From Candidatus Blastococcus massiliensis AP3 (lineage in GTDB: Bacteria; Actinomycetota; Actinomycetes; Mycobacteriales; Geodermatophilaceae), in assembly GCF_000582785.1 (NCBI RefSeq), contig NZ_HG931175.1:251856-295617 (forward strand): a DNA stretch of 43,762 nt, given 5' to 3'. Shown one piece after another: positions 15,934-24,011 of this stretch. Both the position numbers and the translations under genes were made by a program. Within the stretch, counting starts at the first letter, position 1. Each line of letters opens with the position of its first letter. A model generated the notes under the pieces. That model ran no database searches, had not been told where the DNA came from, and worked only from the letters and a program-made list of their open reading frames with translations.

Positions 15934-16569
15934 TCAGCTGCCGAGCTCGCTCAGCAGCGTCTCCATCTCCTCTATTTCGGCGGTCTGCGAGGCCACGATG
16001 TCCTCCGCCATTTGGACCGCGCCGGGGTAGGTGCCGTCGTCGATCTCGGTCTGCGCCATGTCCACCGCGCCGCGGTGGTGCTCGATCATCATCTCCAGGA
16101 ACATGCGGTCGAACTCGGCGCCGGAGGCGGCCTCGAGGCTGGTCATGTCCTCCTCGGACATGCCCTCCATGTCGGAGCCACCCATGCTGCCGTGGTCCAT
16201 GCCGCCCATGCCCTGGTCTTCGGTCTCCTCGGGAACCGGCTCCCCCCACTCCTCGAGCCAAGCGGTCATGTTCTCGATCTCCGGCTCCTGAGCAGCCTCG
16301 ATCCGGCTGGCGAGGTCGAGCACGCGCGGGTCCTGTGCGCGTCCATCTGCAAGCTGAGCCATCTCCAGGGCGCCGCGGTGGTGCGGGATCATGCCCTGAA
16401 CGAAGCTCACATCAGCGTTGTTGAAGGCAGCGGTCTCGCTGGCTGGGGTGTCGGAGGTGCTGGCCGCGGCGTCGGAGTTCTCGTTGCTGTCGGAGCAGCC
16501 GGCCAGGATGAGAGCGCCGGCGATGGCACCCCCGGCAATACGGACGAGTCGAGCGGTCGTGCGGGTCAC
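15934..16569 (-). CDS. DUF305 lipoprotein (CopM-like)
   Basis: A 211-aa lipoprotein with lipobox LILAGC (about 20-25) and the two HHRGA motifs of DUF305 (HHRGALEMAQ and HHRGAVDMAQ), each in a helix of the ferritin-like bundle. A Met/His/Gly-rich loop between them (GMGGMDHGSMGGSDMEGM) looks like a copper-binding element. DUF305 proteins such as CopM bind copper outside the cytoplasm. The GTG at 16569 has a GGGAG site. It follows the DUF6153 gene on the same strand and precedes the TlpA operon, fitting an extracytoplasmic copper-handling block. Confidence 0.9.
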   Translation of the reverse strand: MTRTTARLVRIAGGAIAGALILAGCSDSNENSDAAASTSDTPASETAAFNNADVSFVQGMIPHHRGALEMAQLADGRAQDPRVLDLASRIEAAQEPEIENMTAWLEEWGEPVPEETEDQGMGGMDHGSMGGSDMEGMSEEDMTSLEAASGAEFDRMFLEMMIEHHRGAVDMAQTEIDDGTYPGAVQMAEDIVASQTAEIEEMETLLSELGS

Positions 16570-16646
16570 TGGTTGTCTCCCTGTCGTTCGGATGAAGGCC
16601 TGCTCGTTCGGCTCGTGACCCGAGGGCCATGAGCGGACGAGTCGGC

Positions 16647-17060
16647 CTAGGTCCGCAGGACGCAGAGGACGGAGAGATCCGGTGGTCGGATGGCGGCGAG
16701 AAACTGTTGCGGCCGGCTCAGGGCGCCGGTCGCTCGTGCGCACGGTGGGGCCTGCCGCCGACGAAGGGACGTGACCACGGCCAGCAGTGCGATGCCGGCC
16801 AGGAGGATCGCGAGGCACGCCCCCCACAGGTGCTCGGCGACACCGTGCGACTCGGTCGGCGCCTGCTGATCACCGAGCAGTTCGGCGTCGCCCCGTTCGA
16901 ACAGATCGATCTCGGCGACGGACAGGGTTCCCGTCGCGGCGGCCATGGCAACGTGCGTCGGTGCAGCCGTCTCGCTCGTCGGGCTGTCGGCACCGAGAAA
17001 GGGGATGCCGTGCATCGAGAAGACGGCAGCCAGCAGGATGAGGACGGCCATTCGGCGCAC
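16647..17060 (-). CDS. DUF6153 family membrane protein
   Basis: A protein of about 137 aa with an N-terminal hydrophobic segment (MAVLILLAAVFSMHGIPFLG) and a second one near residues 82-101 (LWGACLAILLAGIALLAVV), then a basic stretch and the C-terminal PDLSVLCVLRT typical of the small actinobacterial DUF6153 proteins. Its function is unknown; it commonly neighbours DUF305 genes, as here. The GTG at 17060 is chosen because GGAGGA lies 6 nt before it; the GTG at 17066 would be too close to that site. Confidence 0.75.
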   Translation of the reverse strand: MRRMAVLILLAAVFSMHGIPFLGADSPTSETAAPTHVAMAAATGTLSVAEIDLFERGDAELLGDQQAPTESHGVAEHLWGACLAILLAGIALLAVVTSLRRRQAPPCARATGALSRPQQFLAAIRPPDLSVLCVLRT

Positions 17061-17169
17061 CTGCACTCCTCCCGCTCCTGTTCACGTACTAGCAGCCATA
17101 GTAGCTGCGTGCTGCCCGCGGCCGCCCGCACTGGGACGTGGCGTCGGCCCCCTCGCCCTACATATGCAC

Positions 17170-18216
17170 TCAGACGATCCGGCGCGCCCCCACGTAACCG
17201 GCCATGTCCACGCTGCCGACCTTGACGGGCTCCCCGAAGGTCGACGCGTGCACCATCTTGCCGCCACCGATGTAGATGCCGATGTGGCTGACAGGGCTGT
17301 AGAAGTACACCAGGTCCCCGGGCTGCAGATCGGCTCGTCCGACCGCCTGCCCCATCGTGGCCTGCATCCGGCTCGAGTGCGGCAGGTCGATGCCCGCCGC
17401 GGCAAAGGCGTACTGCGTGAGGCCGGAGCAGTCGAATGAGTCAGGGCCGGCGGCCGCCCACACGTAGGGATCGCCGAGCTGCGCCATGGCCGTGTCGACG
17501 GCGATCTGCGCCGCCTCGCTGTTGGCGGTCACGGTCGCGGGCGGGGGCGCGTCGAGCGCTCGGCCACCGTGAGCCTGGTCGGCCTGCTCCTGCTCCTCTG
17601 CGCTGAGGGCTTCGTACTGGGCTTGGTACGCAGCAATCTCCGTCTGAAGAAGTGCCTGCTTGGCAGCGGCGGCGTCGACCTGCTCCTGCGCCTCGACGGC
17701 GGCCTGGTCCGCGGAGCGCCGGGCAGCCTCTGCTGCCGCACGGGCAGCGCCGACCTGGTCGATGACGTCGTTCTGGTGGCCGGCGACGGCCTCGAGCATG
17801 GCGACCCGGTTCAGGAACTCGTCCGGCGACCCGCTGGTCATGAACGCTTGTAGTGTCCCGAGCCCTCGGCCGGTGTACGCGGTCTGCGCGACACCGGCCA
17901 CCGCCTCACTGAGTGCGACCAACTGCGTTTCGGCTCGAGCGACCTCGGCACCTGCTGCCGATGCAGCCGCCTTCTGTGCCTCGACGTTCTCCCTCGCCTC
18001 GTTGAACGACTCGGTCAGCACCTCGAGTTCGTGGCCACGCTCGGCGACGAGCGATGCTGCATCTGCGGCCGTGGCGGCGTCTCCAGGGGCAGCGGCGGCC
18101 GGGGCCGTGGCGAGCTCGAGGCCCACGACGGCGATGACGGCAAGTAGAAGGGTGCGCTTCCCGAGGCGTTGGATCGGGCGGCTCGAGCGCGTGAGGGTGC
18201 GGTGGGCAGTCGCCAC
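17170..18216 (-). CDS. Secreted NlpC/P60 peptidoglycan hydrolase with coiled coil (RipA-like)
   Basis: A 348-aa exported cell-wall hydrolase. A signal peptide (about 1-43, ending APAAAA) is followed by a long coiled coil (about 50-210) and a C40 domain (about 235-348). The catalytic residues are Cys263 in FDCSGL, His311 in SHIGIYIG and His323 in MVHAS. The order matches RipA/RipB and PcsB-type hydrolases in which the coiled coil controls the peptidase. The GTG start has an AGGAG site 11 nt before it. It diverges from the blaI operon across a 420-bp palindrome-rich gap, so BlaI could also affect it; this is inference from position. Confidence 0.92.
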   Translation of the reverse strand: MATAHRTLTRSSRPIQRLGKRTLLLAVIAVVGLELATAPAAAAPGDAATAADAASLVAERGHELEVLTESFNEARENVEAQKAAASAAGAEVARAETQLVALSEAVAGVAQTAYTGRGLGTLQAFMTSGSPDEFLNRVAMLEAVAGHQNDVIDQVGAARAAAEAARRSADQAAVEAQEQVDAAAAKQALLQTEIAAYQAQYEALSAEEQEQADQAHGGRALDAPPPATVTANSEAAQIAVDTAMAQLGDPYVWAAAGPDSFDCSGLTQYAFAAAGIDLPHSSRMQATMGQAVGRADLQPGDLVYFYSPVSHIGIYIGGGKMVHASTFGEPVKVGSVDMAGYVGARRIV

Positions 18217-18446
18217 GAGAGGCGGCTCTCCTGTCTTCCAGCGGCCGCCTACCGAGTTAGCTGACGGATTCGGGCTGGAAGACGCCCTATCTGCGGCCGT
18301 CGGCTCGCAGAATTCACCCCGGAACTACGGTGGGTCCCCGGTCCCGGACGGTTCATACGTCCGAGTTCGGCGGCGCCCGGACGGGTCCCCACGGGCGGGG
18401 ACGACTGCCGAACCGGGCCCCGTCAACATAGGTCCGTGACCCTTTC

Positions 18447-18477
18447 GTGACAACTATGCGGGACGGATAGTTGTCAC
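18447..18477. promoter_or_regulatory. Long perfect palindrome, candidate BlaI operator
   Basis: Arms GTGACAACTAT and ATAGTTGTCAC are exact complements, 11 bp each, with a 9-bp spacer. The A/T-rich inner arms with ACTAT/ATAGT recall BlaI/MecI operators (TACTA...TAGTA core). It lies 162 bp upstream of the blaI start codon. A terminator is less likely because no T-run or nearby gene end exists. Confidence 0.5.
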
Positions 18478-18494
18478 GTGTCTCGTCGAACCCC

Positions 18495-18512
18495 TGAGTC
18501 ACCGCTGACTCA
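18495..18512. promoter_or_regulatory. 7-bp inverted repeat upstream of blaI
   Basis: TGAGTCA, 4-bp spacer, TGACTCA. A perfect dyad between the long palindrome and the blaI start; possibly a second regulator site. No known consensus matched. Confidence 0.3.
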
Positions 18513-18638
18513 AGGGCCGCCGGGACCGTGTTGTCGACAAGTAGTGTCTCGCCGATCAGGCTCGGGTTCTCAGGCCTCGGTGCAGGCCGACCGGTCACCA
18601 TCCGCACCGGCGACCACCCGTGATCGAAGGAGAGACCG

Positions 18639-19001
18639 TTGCCATCGCTGGGCAAGCTCGAGGCAGCCGTCATGGGCGTCCTGTGGTCCGCCGGCGGCGC
18701 TCTGACCGTCCGGGAGGTGCTGGAGCAACTGCCTGCGCAACGCAACCTTGCCTACACGACGGTGATGACCGTGTTGAGCAACCTGCACCGCAAGGGCATG
18801 GTCGAGAGGCGACCAGTGGGTCGGGCGTACAGCTACCTGCCTGCCCAGAGCCGGGAAGCCGTAGCTGCCGCATCTCTCCGGGAGGTCCTCGACGCCTCGG
18901 ATGATCCGCGATCCGTTCTGCTCCATTTCGCCGAGACGGCGACGGACGACGAATCCAACAGCCTCCGCGACGGTTTGGCCAAGCGGGACGCCGACCGATG
19001 A
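18639..19001 (+). CDS. blaI: BlaI/MecI/CopY-family winged-helix repressor
   Basis: A 120-aa repressor. The winged-helix domain (about 1-75) shows the family pattern: LEAAVMGVLW, then LTVREVLEQL, the recognition helix AYTTVMTVLSNLHRKGMVER and the wing GRAYSYLP. The C-terminal part is the dimerisation and cleavage region. Start is a TTG with GGAG 8 nt upstream; the family length and start fit. The stop overlaps the ATG of the M56 peptidase gene by 4 nt, the classical BlaI-BlaR layout. Release probably follows cleavage by, or signalling from, that peptidase; the inducing signal cannot be read from the sequence. Confidence 0.93.
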   Translation: MPSLGKLEAAVMGVLWSAGGALTVREVLEQLPAQRNLAYTTVMTVLSNLHRKGMVERRPVGRAYSYLPAQSREAVAAASLREVLDASDDPRSVLLHFAETATDDESNSLRDGLAKRDADR

Positions 19002-19933
19002 CAGCGTTGATCGCACTCGGGGCCGGCACCGCTTTGGTGGGCTGGCACGGGCACCGCCTGCTGCTTCGACTGGGCGACCTTCGGCTGGATCCGACGATCC
19101 TCCTCACCGGCTGGCTGCTGACGACGCTGGGCTTCGTCGGGTCTCTGCTTGCGGCAGTAAGTCTCGCCGCGCTACCCGTGGACAGCCATCACGCGGGCAC
19201 ATTCGACCTGGCCGGCCACTGCTGGGTGGCTCTCTCCTCCGGCACGCTCCCCCGAGCCGCAGAAGCAATCGCCGCCATGGGGCTTGCGAGCGCCACCCTT
19301 GTTCTTGTCCGACTTGCCCTCGTCGTGCACGCCCGGCTCCGCAGCCGCCGTCGCAACGCCCCCCACCTGCACCAGTTGCGTCTACTCGCCGGTGACTGCA
19401 GGACTACTGACCCGTTGTGGATTCAGGACGACCGGCCGATCGCACTGGCCATCGGAGGCCGTTCGGGACTCATCGTCATGAGCCAGGCGCTGCGGGATCA
19501 CCTGACACCCGCCGCGGTGCACGCCACGCTCGAGCACGAACGCGCCCACCTCCGAGGCCGACACCACCTGCTGCTCGCCGTCGTGGAGACGCTCGCAGCT
19601 GCCCTGCCCTGGTGCCCCTTGCTGCGAGCGGCGCCTGGAGCGACCCGGGACCTCGTGGAAATGGCCGCAGACAGCCGGGCGGCCCGCCGATGCGGCCCCT
19701 CAGCTGTGCGGGAGGCGCTCAGCCGCCTTACCAGCCACGCGGTTCCCACAGGCGGGCTGGCCATGGCCGGACGACTGACGGAAGCGCGCCTTCAGCGACT
19801 GACCACCGGCAGCGTCGGCGCGAACCGCTACAGCCGCCTTGCGGGCTGTTCGGCTGTCGCCGTTGGGGCGCTCATGCTGCCGACGGCTGCGGCAGCGCTG
19901 GTCGCCAGCGTCGTGCAATGCGCCTTCGTCTGA
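18998..19933 (+). CDS. M56-family membrane metallopeptidase (BlaR1-like, no sensor domain)
   Basis: A 311-aa membrane zinc peptidase. Helices at about 1-20, 35-58 and 85-110 precede the catalytic HERAH (HExxH zinc motif) near residue 180, followed by further hydrophobic segments at about 190-205 and 280-305. There is no C-terminal penicillin-binding sensor domain, unlike classical BlaR1, as usual in actinobacterial M56 proteins. It overlaps blaI by ATGA and is expected to cleave, or trigger loss of, BlaI upon an envelope signal. The next gene starts 16 nt before its stop. Confidence 0.9.
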   Translation: MTALIALGAGTALVGWHGHRLLLRLGDLRLDPTILLTGWLLTTLGFVGSLLAAVSLAALPVDSHHAGTFDLAGHCWVALSSGTLPRAAEAIAAMGLASATLVLVRLALVVHARLRSRRRNAPHLHQLRLLAGDCRTTDPLWIQDDRPIALAIGGRSGLIVMSQALRDHLTPAAVHATLEHERAHLRGRHHLLLAVVETLAAALPWCPLLRAAPGATRDLVEMAADSRAARRCGPSAVREALSRLTSHAVPTGGLAMAGRLTEARLQRLTTGSVGANRYSRLAGCSAVAVGALMLPTAAAALVASVVQCAFV

Positions 19934-20775
19934 CGCGCCCGAGCTTGTCCCTCCGACGCACTTCCGGCACGGACGCGGACGTCTTCAGAGCTGACCGGGT
20001 TGTTCCGTCCGCTCGAGCCGCATCGGGAGCTCGTCTGCCGGTGGCGGTTCGCGCGTCGATCCTGCTGTCGCTAGTGCTCATCGGTGTACTAGCGGCCACT
20101 GTCGTCGGCCTACCAGGCGTCCTATCGGTGCGCTCTTGGCTCGACGACGCCGGCCCGTGGGCGTGGGTAGCCGTCGTGCTGGGCCAGGCAGTCGCCCTGG
20201 TTACCCCTGTTCCACGGTCGGCGCTCTCCGTGTTGGTAGGGGCGGTCGTCGGCTTCACGGCGGGCCTGGTGCTGGTCGTCATCGGTGGCGTGCTCGGTGG
20301 GCTGGGTGGCTTCGTGCTCAGCCGTTGCCTCGGCCGGGACGCGATGATCCGCGTGGCCGGTGATCGTCTACGCCGGCTCGACGATGCACTGGGCGAGCGC
20401 AGCGTCGTCGCCATAGTCGTCGCACGCCTCATGCCGATACTGCCGTTCATGCTGGTCAGCTACGCCGCCGGCCTCAGCGCGATGCGCATCGCCCCGTACA
20501 CACTCGGCACGGCCGTCGGCCTGTTGCCCGGGTCAGTCATGTACACGGCCATCGGTGCGTCTATGGCGGCGTCTCCACCGTGGACCACAGCCGCGCCGGT
20601 CACCGTGGCGATCACCGTCGGCCTCGTTCTCGCCGTTCTGGGTCGACGGTTTCTAATGCGGTGCACACGGACCCCCATGGGCGACTGCTCAGCTCGGTGG
20701 ACGCAAGCCCGCCAGAGTGACGGAGACCAACCGTCGGACAGCCGCTTCCGATGGCAGGCGACCGGCAGCCGCTAG
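19918..20775 (+). CDS. VTT/DedA-like (TVP38/TMEM64) membrane protein
   Basis: An approximately 285-aa polytopic membrane protein. The VTT (SNARE-associated/DedA) domain is visible in ALVTPVPRSALSVLVGAVVG, the Gly-rich helix GGVLGGLGGFVLSRCLGRD and VARLMPILPFMLVSYAAGLS; the R-x-x-P-x-x-P-F element is a family hallmark. DedA-superfamily proteins move or flip lipids such as undecaprenyl phosphate or phosphatidylethanolamine. The ATG at 19918 overlaps the M56 gene by 16 nt with a weak ribosome site; a GTG at 20041 with GGGAG upstream is an alternative. It is probably the third gene of the BlaI operon. Its C-terminus overlaps the convergent TetR gene by 87 bp, so the last 30 residues may be non-conserved. 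Confidence 0.85.
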   Translation: MRLRLTRPSLSLRRTSGTDADVFRADRVVPSARAASGARLPVAVRASILLSLVLIGVLAATVVGLPGVLSVRSWLDDAGPWAWVAVVLGQAVALVTPVPRSALSVLVGAVVGFTAGLVLVVIGGVLGGLGGFVLSRCLGRDAMIRVAGDRLRRLDDALGERSVVAIVVARLMPILPFMLVSYAAGLSAMRIAPYTLGTAVGLLPGSVMYTAIGASMAASPPWTTAAPVTVAITVGLVLAVLGRRFLMRCTRTPMGDCSARWTQARQSDGDQPSDSRFRWQATGSR

Positions 20776-21267
20776 GGCGTGCACGCAGAACGTTGCGAGC
20801 TCGCCCACTCCGACGTCCTCCCTCAGCCGGTTGGTCGATGCCACCTCAACCAGGATCTCGGTGATCAGGTTGACGATCTCGTGCTGGGCGCGGTCGATGT
20901 GTTCGCCGCGATGCACGAGCGCCGCCATCTCCTCCGTGCCATGGCGTCCGCGGTGGTGAAGGATGAGCGCATACGCCTGCAGGACAGCCTCGAGCCGCTC
21001 TTCAGCGCCCCCGTGCTGATCTCGGATCTCTGACAACCGGCCGAGGTGGTCGGCCACGTGGCGCTCATGGCATGCCACCAGGATCGCCTCGACGTCTGGG
21101 AAGTACTTGTACAGCGTGGCCCGACCGATGCCCGTCGTCTCGGCGATCTGCGACATCGTCACGGCCAGCAGCCCGCGCTCGGCCACGAGCGCCCACGCCG
21201 TGTCCAGGATCGCCTCGCGCACCGAGCGGCGATGCGCATCGATCGTCTCGGTCCACAGCTTCGGCAC
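20689..21267 (-). CDS. TetR/AcrR-family transcriptional regulator
   Basis: A 192-aa regulator. The N-terminal helix-turn-helix (about 15-60) is clear: VREAILDTAWALVAERG, then VTMSQIAETTGIGRATLYKYFPDVEAIL. The C-terminal ligand domain is helical and His-rich in the middle (HHRGRHGTEEMAALVHRGEH), which might bind metal. The GTG at 21267 is chosen because the family starts about ten residues before helix 1; the open frame upstream is not conserved in character. It diverges from the two small membrane-protein genes, its likely targets, with an imperfect dyad in the gap. The 3' end overlaps the convergent VTT gene. Confidence 0.9.
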   Translation of the reverse strand: MPKLWTETIDAHRRSVREAILDTAWALVAERGLLAVTMSQIAETTGIGRATLYKYFPDVEAILVACHERHVADHLGRLSEIRDQHGGAEERLEAVLQAYALILHHRGRHGTEEMAALVHRGEHIDRAQHEIVNLITEILVEVASTNRLREDVGVGELATFCVHALAAAGRLPSEAAVRRLVSVTLAGLRPPS

Positions 21268-21313
21268 CCCGTGACTATACGCAGCGACGCGCCCGATACA
21301 GGCTGACTTGATG

Positions 21314-21330
21314 GCGACATATTGTCTCGC
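21314..21330. promoter_or_regulatory. Imperfect dyad in the TetR divergent promoter gap
   Basis: GCGACATATTGTCTCGC, a near-palindrome around GACATATTGTC with a small asymmetry. It lies 47 bp upstream of the TetR start and 53 bp upstream of the divergent gene. A possible TetR operator; weak evidence. Confidence 0.3.
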
Positions 21331-21382
21331 TAACGTCCACGTTGGAAGCCAGGCACCCCGCCCCCACACAGAGGACGAGCCG

Positions 21383-21616
21383 ATGACCGAGCCGGCCAGC
21401 CGATCCGACAACGATCGCGACATCCCACCGCGCATGCCTCGCTGGGTCCGAGTCACGGCGATCGTCGCCGCAAGCCTCGTCCTACTGTTCCTGATCCTGA
21501 AATTGACCGGCGTCGGCGGCGAGCACGGACCAGGGCGTCACATGTCCGGACTCGAAACGCCCGATGTCGTCATCGTTCCGTCGACAGAGACAGCTGGAGC
21601 GACGACCGTTCGATGA
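21383..21616 (+). CDS. Small single-pass membrane protein (77 aa)
   Basis: A 77-aa protein with a charged N-terminus, one clear transmembrane helix (VTAIVAASLVLLFLILKLTG, about 26-45) and a polar C-terminal tail that includes HGPGRH. The ATG at 21383 has a GAGG site. Its TGA overlaps the ATG of the next gene (ATGA), so the two are translated together. Small proteins of this form often precede DUF2269-like genes; function unknown. Regulation by the divergent TetR protein is inferred. Confidence 0.8.
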   Translation: MTEPASRSDNDRDIPPRMPRWVRVTAIVAASLVLLFLILKLTGVGGEHGPGRHMSGLETPDVVIVPSTETAGATTVR

Positions 21617-22116
21617 CGATGTCCCCTCGCCTGCGCAAGGCAGTTCTCACAGCGCACGTGACGTCGTCGTTGGGCTGGCTGGGCGCCGTGGCTGCCTACA
21701 TCGCGCTCGATGTCACGGCAGTCGTGAGCGGCGATGTCGAGCGGGTTCGTTCCGCCTACGTCGCGATGGAGCTGGTCGCGCTCTACGTCATCGTTCCGTT
21801 GGCGCTGGCATCCCTGGTCGTCGGAATCATCAATGCGCTGGGTACGCCGTGGGGCTTGTTCAGGCACTACTGGGTCGTGGTGAAGCTCTTGCTGACCGCG
21901 GCCGCCGCCACTGTCCTTCTCCTCGAGACGCGAACGATCCGTTCGCTGGCCGAGGCAGCCGGGGCGGGCGCCGATCCCCGGGACCTATCGGGCTCGCTCC
22001 CCCACTCCATCGGCGGCCTGGTGGTGCTGCTGGTGATCACAGGGCTCTCCCTCTACAAACCCAGAGGCGTGACCCGGTACGGATGGCGCAAGCAGAAGGC
22101 GCCTGTGCAGTCCTAA
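21613..22116 (+). CDS. DUF2269-like integral membrane protein
   Basis: A 167-aa protein with four hydrophobic helices (about 12-35, 50-75, 85-102 and 130-148). Family-like features are the start LRKAVLTAHVTSSLGWLGAV, with His and Trp in helix 1, the YWVVVKLLLT helix 3 and a basic C-terminus (YGWRKQK). The conserved His in helix 1 could bind heme or metal. It forms a two-gene unit with the 77-aa protein before it. It may be part of a TetR-controlled stress response; no substrate can be assigned. Confidence 0.8.
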   Translation: MTMSPRLRKAVLTAHVTSSLGWLGAVAAYIALDVTAVVSGDVERVRSAYVAMELVALYVIVPLALASLVVGIINALGTPWGLFRHYWVVVKLLLTAAAATVLLLETRTIRSLAEAAGAGADPRDLSGSLPHSIGGLVVLLVITGLSLYKPRGVTRYGWRKQKAPVQS

Positions 22117-22289
22117 AGGAAAAGCCAACAGGCGCATAGCCGTCAACGGGCCCAGGCCCAAACGGCCGCGAAGACCGCTGGCAAACGCGAACATGCCGGT
22201 CCTGGTGCCCGCCGCCGACCCCGGCGCCAACTGCCGGGCCTGGACCTCGGTGAGTGCTGCCTGTGCACGCCGCGCTGCCCGCGCCTGGG

Positions 22290-23188
22290 TCAGTCGAGCG
22301 GGAGGCGGCGGGCCACGTCGGCCAGGGGCGGGTCCCCGGGAGACTCATGCACGCAGCGGGCGAACAGCCAGCGGCGCAGCCGTACCGGGTCCACCTCGAG
22401 CAGGTCGGCCATCCGGTCGGCCAGTCCGGCCGGGTCGGCGTGCAGCCGCTCGGCGCAGTTGAGCAGGTGCTGGGTCGCGTCGTAGGCCGGGTCGCCGACG
22501 TACGGCTTGGGGTCGCACACCAGGAACGGCTCCCGCCGCGCGGCGAGCACGTTGCCCGCGTGCAGGTCGGTGAGCAGCAGCACCGCCCGGTGGGCGTCGA
22601 CCGGCATAGCCCGGAACAGCGCCATGCCCTCACGGGCCAGGCCCGAGTCGACCACGCTGGGAGAGGCGGCGAGCCGCTCGGCGAAGTCATCGGCCCACCG
22701 CTCGCACATCTCCTGCAGCGGACGGAAGGCGGACCCGGCCGGCGGCGCGATCCACAGCCGGCGCAGCAGGCCGGCGATCACCTCGTCCTGCTCCGGTTTC
22801 GGCACCGCGGCCAGCGGGGTGCCGGGCCGGCACCGCTCGAGCAGCAGCGCGCTCGTGTCGGCGGTGCACTCGGCGGCGTGCAGCCGGACCGCGCCGCGCC
22901 CGGCCCAGGCGCGCAGCCGTCGGCCTCGTGCTCGGCCTCGGGATGCCGCCAGCCGACCTTCAGTACCCGCTCGTCCCCGGCCCGGTCACGGACCGGCGCC
23001 ACCCATGCGGTCCGCCCGCCCGGGGCGAACGGTGCCTCCACGGTCAGCGACCACGCTCGCGCGAGCCGGGCGACGGTGCCCGGCAGCGTCGCCAGCCAGG
23101 CCGTGCGGCCCTCGGCCTCGGCGGCCGCGACCAGCGCGGCCGGCAGCGGCAGCCCGGCCACGAGCTCGGCCATCGGGCGACCAGTCAC
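22290..23188 (-). pseudogene. Aminoglycoside (streptomycin 6-) phosphotransferase-like gene with frameshift
   Basis: Two adjoining frames encode the two halves of an APH(6)/hydroxyurea kinase-like protein. The N-terminal half starts at the GTG at 23188 and contains AWVAPVRDRAGDERVLKVGW and HPEAEHEADG. The C-terminal half contains LLLTDLHAGNVLAARREPFL and VCDPKPYVGDPAYD, the catalytic loop and metal-binding DPK. They join if one base is restored near 22915-22918 (GACGGCTG where GACGGnCTG is expected). The full length, about 300 aa, fits the family. The GTG overlaps the TGA of the DinB-like gene (GTGA), so it belongs to the mer operon tail. A sequencing error is an alternative to true loss. Confidence 0.8.
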
Positions 23189-23754
23189 TGGCCGCCGCGG
23201 AGGGACAGCTGGCGGCGGTGGTGCTCGAAGTGCCGGGTCGGGTAGCGGTACACCTCGGCCAGCGTCAGGTATCCGAAGTACGGGTCCCAGCCGGCCGGGA
23301 ACGGCATACCGCGGTGCAGTGCCGCCTCCGGCTCCCTCGCCAGGTGCCGCTGCAGCGCGGCGATGGTGCGGTCGGCCAGCGGCCCCATCCGGGCGTGGTC
23401 GAACACCCGAGCCGCACCCACCGACCCCCAGTAGTTGACGACGTGGAACGGCCGGGTGACGGAGTTCAGCAGCGCCGCCCAGCCGCGGCCGACCGGGGCC
23501 GGCAGCCGGCTGACCACGCGGACCAGCGGCAGCAGCGTCCGCACCACCAGATAGCCGAAGACCATGTGGAACAGCAGCTGCTCGTTGGTCCACCGGGTGC
23601 CGGCACTGGGCCGACGCAGGTCGGCGGCGTCCACGCCAGCGAGCAGCGCGTGCAGCCGGGCGCGGGCGTCGTCCATCTCGCGCGCGATCGCGGCCCGGTC
23701 CACTGGGGGTTCGGCCGCGGCCGCCGCCGGATCCGACCGCGGGGTACCGCTCAC
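23185..23754 (-). CDS. DinB-superfamily protein
   Basis: A 189-aa four-helix-bundle protein. The pattern DDARARLHALL, then RWTNEQLLFHMVFGY, and a late RHFEHHRRQL matches the DinB/YfiT metal-binding bundle, with probable ligands His in LLFHM and the His residues in RHFEHH. Members include thiol-dependent S-transferases (bacillithiol, mycothiol) and uncharacterised proteins. The GTG at 23754 is the best start after a low-complexity stretch. It lies between merB (257 bp upstream) and the phosphotransferase remnant (4-nt overlap). A mycothiol-linked detoxification role beside mercury genes is attractive but unproven. Confidence 0.75.
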   Translation of the reverse strand: MSGTPRSDPAAAAAEPPVDRAAIAREMDDARARLHALLAGVDAADLRRPSAGTRWTNEQLLFHMVFGYLVVRTLLPLVRVVSRLPAPVGRGWAALLNSVTRPFHVVNYWGSVGAARVFDHARMGPLADRTIAALQRHLAREPEAALHRGMPFPAGWDPYFGYLTLAEVYRYPTRHFEHHRRQLSLRGGQ

Positions 23755-24011
23755 CCGGACACGGTGAAGGAACCGGGACCGCGACCGCAAGCTCCCCGCG
23801 CGCCGCGCGGAAGACAGCGGATGTCCAGCACCGCGGCACCGCCGTGGGCGACGTCTCAACCGTGCTTGTGCGGCGACGCCCGGGTTGCTGCCGCGCCGAC
23901 CCGCCGCCGCCAGCAGGAGCAGACCGCCGGGCAGGTACACCGCCTGGATGCCGACGGCGCCGCGACGAGGGCGGGGGGCAGCGGGCGCGAAGGCGGGCCG
24001 GGCATCGCCGG

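Larger units (their letters stand above)
18217..18638. other. Palindrome-rich intergenic region of 422 bp between divergent genes
   Basis: No coding frame is convincing. The right half holds three inverted repeats: 18447-18477, 18495-18512 (TGAGTCA and TGACTCA arms, 4-bp spacer) and 18531-18540 (TTGTCGACAA). They lie upstream of blaI and downstream of the hydrolase promoter region, so this is most likely the control region for the BlaI operon. Confidence 0.5.

Noticed and set aside
23755-24011. A possible small mercury transport gene between merB and the DinB-like gene
   Set aside because: A hydrophobic stretch and Cys codons can be read in different frames, but no frame has a start, ribosome site and a MerT/MerC-like Cys pair in a helix.
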